This document shows, piece after piece, positions 1 through 4,550 of a stretch of 5,419 nucleotides of DNA. Positions within the stretch are counted from its first letter, which is position 1; each line of letters opens with the position of its first letter. The position numbers and the translations under genes are program-made. The notes under the pieces were generated by a model, which was not told where the DNA came from, did no database searches, and saw only the letters and a program-made list of their open reading frames with translations. The stretch is from an uncultured Lachnospiraceae bacterium (GTDB lineage Bacteria > Bacillota > Clostridia > Lachnospirales > Lachnospiraceae): the NCBI GenBank assembly GCA_958422845.1, contig CATZPU010000098.1, positions 1 through 5,419 of the forward strand, read 5' to 3'.

Positions 1-1
1 A

Positions 2-1021
2 AATGCAGGCGGCTTTGACAGAAATGCGCAGAATCCTCTGGAGGCAGATGTGATCATTATTGATGAGATGTCGATGGTCGATATTTATCTCATGCATGCG
101 CTTCTCGATGCAGTGACAGTCGGCACGCGGCTGATCATGGTAGGCGACAGAAATCAGCTTCCGTCCGTAGGGCCGGGAAGTGTGCTCAAAGATATTATTG
201 ATTCAGGAAAAATTCCGGTTGTGCGGCTGACGAGGATATTCCGTCAGGCGTCGCAGAGCGATATCGTCGTAAATGCGCACAAGATCAACCGCGGGGAGCA
301 GGTCGTGCTTGATAATAAGAGCAGGGATTTCTTTTTCTTAAAGAGAAAGGATGCAAATGTAATTATCAGCATCGTCATACAGCTTATCCGAGAAAAAATG
401 CCGCGGTACGTCGATGCAAAGCCGTATGATATTCAGGTGCTCACACCGACGAGAAAGGGGCTGATCGGAGTGGAGCGGCTCAATCGGATCTTGCAGGAGT
501 ATCTGAATCCGCCTGAGCGCGGCAAGCGGGAACATGAGCAGGGCGGCGTGCTCTATCGTGAGGGCGATAAGGTGATGCAGGTCAAAAATAATTATCAGAT
601 CGAGTGGGAGATACGCGGACGCTACGGGATTCCGGTCGACAAGGGTGTGGGCGTTTTCAATGGAGATATGGGCGTGATACGGGAGATCAATCTGCATACG
701 GAGCGCGTAACGGTAGAGTTTGACGAGCAGCGTATGGTGGAGTACCCATACAGTGCGTTAGAGGAACTGGAGCATGCGTATGCGGTGACGATCCACAAAT
801 CGCAGGGAAGCGAGTACCCTGCTGTCGTGATCCCGCTTCTTGGCGGACCGCGGATGCTGATGAACCGTAATCTTTTGTACACGGCGGTTACGCGTGCACG
901 CAAATGTGTGACGCTTGTCGGGGACGAGGGGACGTTTGCGCAGATGATCGACAATATCGTAGAGCAGAAGCGGTATACGGCGCTTGCAAAGCGGATACAG
1001 GAGCTTTCGCAGCAGGAATAA
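2..1021 (+). CDS. recD2: RecD2-type ATP-dependent DNA helicase, C-terminal part (5' end outside window)
   Basis: This is the C-terminal half of a superfamily 1B 5'-3' DNA helicase of the RecD2/TraA class, acting on DNA ends or stalled forks in repair. The frame is open from base 2, so no start codon is in view; the GTG at 50 encodes the Val of a Walker B strand and is not a start. Visible motifs, in order: motif [14 protein letters not shown] (47-82), motif [19 protein letters not shown] (from 140), motif IV-like RLTRIFRQ (from 224), LTPTRKG (from 440), the UvrD_C_2-type motif [14 protein letters not shown] (from 788) and motif [13 protein letters not shown] (from 872). The Walker A (GKTT) motif, N-terminal extension and helix-hairpin-helix region must lie upstream. 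About 339 residues are visible, against roughly 700-800 in full-length RecD2. Residues near 590-650 ([16 protein letters not shown]) look like a small insertion before the conserved FNGDMG. comF follows 22 bases later, so the two are probably co-transcribed. The absence of recB/recC neighbours fits RecD2, not RecBCD, but only one side is visible. Confidence 0.93.
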   Translation, partial: NAGGFDRNAQNPLEADVIIIDEMSMVDIYLMHALLDAVTVGTRLIMVGDRNQLPSVGPGSVLKDIIDSGKIPVVRLTRIFRQASQSDIVVNAHKINRGEQVVLDNKSRDFFFLKRKDANVIISIVIQLIREKMPRYVDAKPYDIQVLTPTRKGLIGVERLNRILQEYLNPPERGKREHEQGGVLYREGDKVMQVKNNYQIEWEIRGRYGIPVDKGVGVFNGDMGVIREINLHTERVTVEFDEQRMVEYPYSALEELEHAYAVTIHKSQGSEYPAVVIPLLGGPRMLMNRNLLYTAVTRARKCVTLVGDEGTFAQMIDNIVEQKRYTALAKRIQELSQQE

Positions 1022-1043
1022 CGGGGAGAGAGCCGGAACATGA

Positions 1044-1850
1044 ATGCAGAAAAAGAAAGCAGGATATTCATATCTGACAGACACACACAAAGAAGCAAAC
1101 ACGAAAAGAACGAATACAGTGAAACAGAAGCTATCCGTCCTGCTCACATGGGCGGCAGAGCTTTTGTATCCGCCGCGCTGCATTCTCTGTGACGATATAT
1201 TGAGGGAGGCGCAGGAGGGCTGTTGTGCAAAATGTCGTTCGCAGCTTCCGTATATCAGGGGCGCGCGCTGCCAAAAGTGCGGAAAGCCTGTGGAGGATGG
1301 GGCGGAATACTGCGGGGACTGCGGACGGTATCAACATTCTTTTGACCGCGGGATCGCTGTGTTTACCTACACGGGACAGATGCGGCAGTCAGTTTACCGC
1401 ATGAAGTCAGCAAACAGAAGGGATTATATTCCGTTTTATGCACAGGAGATGGCAAAGGCGCTCGAACCATATCTGAAGCGGTGGCAGCCGGAGGTGATAC
1501 TTCCCGTTCCGATGCATCCGCAAAAGAAGCGTGTGCGCGGCTACGATCAGGCGGAGCTTCTTGCCCGTAAGATCAGCGCGCTGACCGACGTTCCGATGGA
1601 TGCAGACATGCTTTGCTGTACAAAAAAGACGAGGTCACAGAAGCAGCTCGACCGCCGCGGCCGGATGAACAACCTGAGGGGCGCTTTTGCCCTGAAAAAA
1701 GACTTTTGCGGTGTCGGGAGCGTTCTGGTCGTTGACGATATTTATACGACAGGGAGTACGATCGACGAGGTCGGACGCATTTTAAAGGCGGCAGGCGTGC
1801 GCCGTGTATTTTTTATTGTTTTATGTATCGGAAAGGGAAAAAGACAGTAG
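1044..1850 (+). CDS. comF: ComF family amidophosphoribosyltransferase-like protein
   Basis: ComF proteins pair an N-terminal zinc ribbon with a type I phosphoribosyltransferase (PRT) fold and are needed for DNA uptake in competent bacteria; the biochemical reaction is unsettled. The 268-residue reading has CxxC pairs at Cys46/49, Cys61/64, Cys76/79 and Cys90/93, which would bind zinc. The PRT core follows: DRGIAVFTYTG (101-111), VPMHPQKKRVRGYDQAELLA (155-174), TRSQKQLDRRGRMNNLRGAF (196-215) and the PRPP-binding loop VLVVDDIYTTGST (227-239). The start is uncertain. ATG 1044 has no well-spaced Shine-Dalgarno (GGGGAG at 1022-1027 is too far). The first 25 residues are hydrophilic and Lys/Thr-rich, and their DNA is A-rich unlike the rest of the gene. 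In-frame GTG 1119 would give 243 residues, with LLYPPRCILC close to the N-terminus as is usual in the family, but it also lacks a strong ribosome binding site. The gene follows recD2 by 22 bases. Presence of ComF does not by itself show natural competence. Confidence 0.92.
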   Translation: MQKKKAGYSYLTDTHKEANTKRTNTVKQKLSVLLTWAAELLYPPRCILCDDILREAQEGCCAKCRSQLPYIRGARCQKCGKPVEDGAEYCGDCGRYQHSFDRGIAVFTYTGQMRQSVYRMKSANRRDYIPFYAQEMAKALEPYLKRWQPEVILPVPMHPQKKRVRGYDQAELLARKISALTDVPMDADMLCCTKKTRSQKQLDRRGRMNNLRGAFALKKDFCGVGSVLVVDDIYTTGSTIDEVGRILKAAGVRRVFFIVLCIGKGKRQ

Positions 1851-1876
1851 GCACACTACAAAAAGTGTGATATAAT
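1848..1876 (+). promoter_or_regulatory. Candidate sigma-A promoter for cdaA (extended -10)
   Basis: A perfect TATAAT (1871-1876) is preceded by TGA, giving an extended -10 (TGnTATAAT from 1868). With a 17-base spacer the -35 would be TAGGCA (1848-1853), matching TTGACA at four of six positions and overlapping the comF stop codon. Transcription would start near 1883, leaving a leader of about 59 bases before cdaA. A second perfect TATAAT lies at 1886-1891 but has no convincing -35. The site lets cdaA-cdaR-HPr be transcribed separately from recD2-comF, although no terminator separates them and read-through is possible. Confidence 0.65.
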
Positions 1877-1886
1877 AGGAACACTT
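1852..1886. promoter_or_regulatory. Nested short inverted repeats around the cdaA -10, possible operator
   Basis: Three alternating copies of one motif surround the cdaA promoter: CACACT (1852-1857), AAGTGTG (1863-1869) and ACACTT (1881-1886). CACACT/AGTGTG form a perfect 6-bp inverted repeat with a 6-base gap in the promoter spacer. AAGTGT/ACACTT form a second perfect 6-bp inverted repeat with a 12-base gap bracketing the TATAAT. The arrangement suits a repressor or activator site but could be chance in a 35-base AT-rich stretch. No specific regulator is recognised. Confidence 0.3.
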
Positions 1887-1927
1887 ATAATAAGAAAGAA
1901 ATACAGGATAGAAGAAACGATGAGCAG

Positions 1928-1934
1928 AAAGGAG
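1928..1934 (+). promoter_or_regulatory. Ribosome binding site of cdaA
   Basis: AAAGGAG lies 7 bases upstream of ATG 1942, close to the ideal Shine-Dalgarno sequence and spacing. This fixes the cdaA start and rules out the nearby out-of-frame ATG at 1920. Confidence 0.85.
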
Positions 1935-1941
1935 ACGCAGT

Positions 1942-2820
1942 ATGAATGCGCTGAAATTGTGGCTGGGCAGCTATGTGAAGCTGTTCATGAACTCGGTTTC
2001 CGAGATCACATTTACAAATATTGTGGAAATACTTATTTTGGCGGTCGTTGTCTATAATGTTTTGCTCTGGATCAAAAATACAAAGGCGTGGACGCTTTTA
2101 AAGGGAATCGTTGTTTTGGCAGCGTTTGTTTTCGTGGTATACGTGCTGCGGATGGATACGCTGATTTTTATCGTTCAAAGAGGAATAGATATTGCGATCA
2201 TTGCTGCGCTTGTTATTTTTCAGCCGGAGCTGCGGCGTGCGCTTGAGCAGCTTGGGGAGAAGCAGATCGTATCGTCGCTGATACCGATCATAGATACGGG
2301 ACGCGAGGTGTCGGAACGGTTCAGCGACAAGACGGTGAATGAAATCGTAAAGGCGTCCGTCGAGATGGGACGTGCAAAGACGGGAGCGCTGATCGTTCTG
2401 GAGGGGGATAACCGCCTCGACGAATACGAGAGAACGGGGATCACACTCGACTCCGTAGTGACGAGTCAGCTTTTGATCAATATTTTCGAGCACAATACGC
2501 CGCTGCACGACGGGGCGGTGATCGTGCGGGGGAACAGGATCACCTCGGCTACGTGTTATCTCCCGCTTTCTGACAATATGATGCTGAGCAAGGAACTCGG
2601 CACCCGTCACAGGGCAGGCGTGGGAATAAGCGAAGTGACCGATTCTCTGACCGTTATTGTTTCAGAGGAGACGGGGGCGATCTCCATAGCGTACAAGGGG
2701 CAGCTTCAGCGCAATGTTACTTCAGAGACTTTGAAGGAGCGTCTTATCGTGCTCCAGAATAAATCCGTGAATCCGAAGAAATTCAAATTCTGGAAAGGTT
2801 GGAATAAGAATGAAGCATAA
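1942..2820 (+). CDS. cdaA: Membrane diadenylate cyclase CdaA (c-di-AMP synthase)
   Basis: CdaA condenses two ATP into cyclic di-AMP, the second messenger that controls potassium and osmolyte transport and wall homeostasis in Gram-positive bacteria. The 292-residue protein, slightly longer than the usual 270-285, has three predicted membrane helices (about 26-45, 52-69 and 73-93). The conserved linker FQPELRRALEQLG (93-105) follows. The cytoplasmic DAC (DisA_N) domain then carries LLINIFEHNTPLHDGAVI (177-194) with the catalytic DGA at 190-192, and GTRHRAGVGISEVTDSLTVI (220-239) with the ATP-binding RHR at 222-224. SEETGAIS (241-248) is also typical. All key residues are present, so the enzyme should be active. 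One small variation is RHRAG where RHRAA is common. The start is supported by AAAGGAG 7 bases upstream, and an extended -10 promoter precedes it. cdaR overlaps the 3' end by 11 bases, implying translational coupling; CdaR binds CdaA in studied Firmicutes. Confidence 0.97.
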   Translation: MNALKLWLGSYVKLFMNSVSEITFTNIVEILILAVVVYNVLLWIKNTKAWTLLKGIVVLAAFVFVVYVLRMDTLIFIVQRGIDIAIIAALVIFQPELRRALEQLGEKQIVSSLIPIIDTGREVSERFSDKTVNEIVKASVEMGRAKTGALIVLEGDNRLDEYERTGITLDSVVTSQLLINIFEHNTPLHDGAVIVRGNRITSATCYLPLSDNMMLSKELGTRHRAGVGISEVTDSLTVIVSEETGAISIAYKGQLQRNVTSETLKERLIVLQNKSVNPKKFKFWKGWNKNEA

Positions 2821-4105
2821 ATGGACCAGTAATCTCAGCTTGAAATTTCTGTCGCTTTTTGTAGCGTTTCTGATCTGGCTTCTGGTCGCAAATGTAAATA
2901 ATCCGACGCGCGCGCAGCTTTACCGTGATGTAAAGATCGACATTATAAACGAGGACAGTGTGACGGAAATCGACAAGGTGTTGGACATTGTATCGGAAGA
3001 TACTGTGACGATCAAGGTGACGGCGCCGAAATATGTGCGTGAGACACTGACGAAGGATTCCTTTACGGTGATCGCAGATATGGAGAATCTGAGCGCAATG
3101 AACACAGTGCCGCTGACCGTGACATGCAGCAATCCGTCTGTTTCGTGGGCAAATATGGAGATCGTTCCGTCCACGCTTAAGGTGGAGCTTGAGCAGAAGA
3201 AGCAGAGCGAGTTCGCAGTCGGCATTGAATTGGTCGGCGTTCAGGAAGAAGGCTATTCTATTGGAAGGACAGAGATCGTACAGGGCAAGAGCGTGCAGAT
3301 CGCAGGACCGGAAAGTATTATCAACCGCATCGGACAGGTGACTGCTTCGATCAATATCAGCCAGATCAATTCCGATCAGCGTCTGACAGGCAAGCTCGAG
3401 GTTCGGGACAAGAATGGCGATCCCGTATCACTGAACCGTCTCCAGATCATGGATGCGTCGGGCGTACTGATTTCGGACAATAAAGTGATGGTAGACGTAT
3501 CGCTGTGGGAAGAGCGGAGTATTCCAATCGGAGTAGAGGTGTCGGGAACACCGGCAGACGGATATCGTCTGACAAAGGTGGCGGCGGTGCCTGACAGCGT
3601 AAAATTAGCAGGTACGGAGCAGGCGTTTGAAGCGCTTGGCGATACGCTGACGCTTACGGATATGGTTTCGGTAGAAGGCGTATCGGAGAGCTTTACCGAG
3701 CCGGTAGACCTGACAGAGACGATAGCTGATCTTCCGGAGCTGAAACTGGTCGAGGAGGCCGATCCGGTGGTCAATGTTTCTGTGCAGGTGGAAAAGACCG
3801 GCGATCATACGCTTTCGATCCCTCTCTCAAGTCTTGAGGTGCTGAACCGTCCGGACAGCATGGTGCTTACATTTTCGCCGGCAGATCAGATTCAGGTGAC
3901 GCTTCATTCGGACGATGAGGGAGCTGCCGTCGGCTTGAGCGACATCAGAGCAAGCATTGATCTTTCTGTATGTGCAAAAGAAGGAACGTATGAGATTCCG
4001 GTGGAGATAAAACTGCCGAAGGGGTATACGCTCGTATCGGAAGTGAAGCTCGTGGTGACGTCGGCAAAGCCTGCGATAAAGCTGACAGACAGTGAGAAAA
4101 GGTAG
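2810..4105 (+). CDS. cdaR: CdaR (YbbR-domain) regulator of CdaA
   Basis: CdaR is a single-pass membrane protein whose extracytoplasmic YbbR domains help regulate CdaA activity. The 431-residue product has a short basic N-terminus (MKHKW), one membrane helix at about 10-28 (LKFLSLFVAFLIWLLVANV) that acts as an uncleaved anchor, and then an all-beta region. That region divides into about four YbbR repeats: roughly 33-128, 133-231, 235-328 and 333-418. Repeat signatures include VQIAGPESIINRIGQVTASI (162-181) and VKLAGTEQAFEAL (264-276), the same 'V.l.G.......i' pattern in adjacent repeats. Length and repeat number fit the family. The ATG overlaps the end of cdaA, with GGAAAGG at 2792-2798 as a likely ribosome binding site inside cdaA. 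The C-terminus is charged (LTDSEKR) with no second membrane helix. In many Firmicutes glmM comes next; here an HPr-like gene does, after 67 bases. Confidence 0.95.
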   Translation: MKHKWTSNLSLKFLSLFVAFLIWLLVANVNNPTRAQLYRDVKIDIINEDSVTEIDKVLDIVSEDTVTIKVTAPKYVRETLTKDSFTVIADMENLSAMNTVPLTVTCSNPSVSWANMEIVPSTLKVELEQKKQSEFAVGIELVGVQEEGYSIGRTEIVQGKSVQIAGPESIINRIGQVTASINISQINSDQRLTGKLEVRDKNGDPVSLNRLQIMDASGVLISDNKVMVDVSLWEERSIPIGVEVSGTPADGYRLTKVAAVPDSVKLAGTEQAFEALGDTLTLTDMVSVEGVSESFTEPVDLTETIADLPELKLVEEADPVVNVSVQVEKTGDHTLSIPLSSLEVLNRPDSMVLTFSPADQIQVTLHSDDEGAAVGLSDIRASIDLSVCAKEGTYEIPVEIKLPKGYTLVSEVKLVVTSAKPAIKLTDSEKR

Positions 4106-4118
4106 TTATAAGGCAGTC

Positions 4119-4172
4119 ATGCAGAAATGCGGTCTGGATAATAACATGCAGAACATAGCGGGAGGGCTGTAA
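4119..4172 (+). other. Possible 17-codon leader ORF ahead of the HPr gene
   Basis: ATG 4119 opens MQKCGLDNNMQNIAGGL and ends at TAA 4170-4172, directly abutting the HPr ATG and in the same frame. AAGG (4110-4113) lies 5 bases before its ATG as a weak ribosome binding site. The HPr Shine-Dalgarno lies within its last codons, so translation could be coupled to HPr. A 9-base direct repeat CATGCAGAA (4118-4126 and 4145-4153) gives both internal Met codons the same context. It may equally be chance in untranslated spacer. Confidence 0.2.
4160..4166 (+). promoter_or_regulatory. Ribosome binding site of the HPr gene
   Basis: GGGAGGG lies 6 bases upstream of ATG 4173, a strong Shine-Dalgarno that fixes the start against the in-frame upstream ATGs at 4119 and 4146, which are separated from the gene by a TAA at 4170-4172. 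Confidence 0.8.
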
Positions 4173-4424
4173 ATGCAGGAGAAGAAAGCAGCGGTACAAA
4201 TACCAAACGGACTGCATCTGCGTCCGGCACAGGAGTTTTGCCAGCTGGCAGGCGCGTACGAGTCACATATCGTATTTGAATGCCGCGGCAGAGAATTTAA
4301 TGCTAAGAGCCTGCTTGGCGTGCTGAGCGCCTGCGTGCAGTACGGCGATGAGCTCACCTTAAGGTGCAGCGGGCCGGATGAGGTACAGGCAGTAAAAGCG
4401 CTTGCAGACTTCCTTACGATGTAG
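4173..4424 (+). CDS. HPr family phosphocarrier protein
   Basis: HPr is the small cytoplasmic phosphocarrier of the phosphotransferase system: enzyme I phosphorylates His15 and HPr passes the phosphate to sugar-specific EIIA proteins. In Firmicutes HPr kinase also phosphorylates Ser46 for catabolite control with CcpA. The 83-residue product has the usual length. It shows the active-site loop NGLHLRPAQ (12-20) with His15 and Arg17, and the regulatory helix NAKSLLGVLSA (43-53) with Ser46 at the canonical position. Unlike Crh, it keeps His15, so it could take part in sugar transport. Residue 16 is Leu where classical HPr has Ala (HARPA), and Cys occurs at 23, 37 and 54, so it may be a paralogue and not the main PtsH; no ptsI is nearby, so no symbol is given. 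It lies 67 bases after cdaR and before a strong terminator, probably as the last gene of the cdaA transcript. A weak CTGACA (4082-4087)/TATAAG (4107-4112) pair with a 19-base spacer is a poor promoter candidate. Confidence 0.9.
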   Translation: MQEKKAAVQIPNGLHLRPAQEFCQLAGAYESHIVFECRGREFNAKSLLGVLSACVQYGDELTLRCSGPDEVQAVKALADFLTM

Positions 4425-4489
4425 AAAATACTTCAAGTTCCGGTATTATGTATCTTGCATAAATATTTCGCATGGGAAATGAGTACACA

Positions 4490-4540
4490 AAAAAACTTCC
4501 GCAGAACACGCTATAGAGAGCGGTTCTGCGGAAGTTTTTT
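4490..4540. terminator. Bidirectional intrinsic terminator between HPr and the convergent L,D-transpeptidase
   Basis: Bases 4490-4507 and 4523-4540 form an 18-bp perfect inverted repeat with core ACTTCCGCAGAAC/GTTCTGCGGAAGT. The outer part is an A tract on the left and six T on the right. Inside, CGCT (4509-4512) and AGCG (4519-4522) can add a second stem separated by a bulged A at 4508, leaving a 6-base loop. The T tract follows the stem on either strand, so it can end the HPr transcript (66 bases after its stop) and the L,D-transpeptidase transcript (10 bases after its stop). Confidence 0.93.
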
Positions 4541-4550
4541 GTGTTATGTC

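Noticed and set aside
50..1021. A frameshifted or truncated recD2 starting at the GTG at 50
   Set aside because: The frame stays open to base 2 with typical RecD2 sequence ([12 protein letters not shown]) before the GTG; the gene is cut by the window edge, not broken.
622..1098. Minus-strand ORF antisense to recD2
   Set aside because: It overlaps conserved helicase motifs, is low in convincing protein features, and has no ribosome binding site or family match; shadow frame.
1040..1192. A 51-codon ORF (50 residues) from ATG 1040 in the recD2 frame, overlapping the start of comF
   Set aside because: It has no recognisable domain and runs through the strongly conserved ComF Cys-rich region in another frame; likely a shadow of comF.
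1852..1869. CACACT...AGTGTG inverted repeat as a terminator of comF
   Set aside because: The stem is only 6 bp and is followed by TATAATAGG, not a T tract; a promoter or operator reading fits better.
1877..1941. A c-di-AMP (ydaO-type) or other riboswitch in the cdaA leader
   Set aside because: The inferred leader of about 59 bases is too short for a ydaO-type riboswitch and shows no conserved core that I can recognise or stable stem followed by a T tract.
2098..2610. Minus-strand 170-codon ORF antisense to cdaA
   Set aside because: His/Arg-rich composition typical of a reverse-frame shadow; cdaA carries all conserved cyclase motifs on the plus strand.
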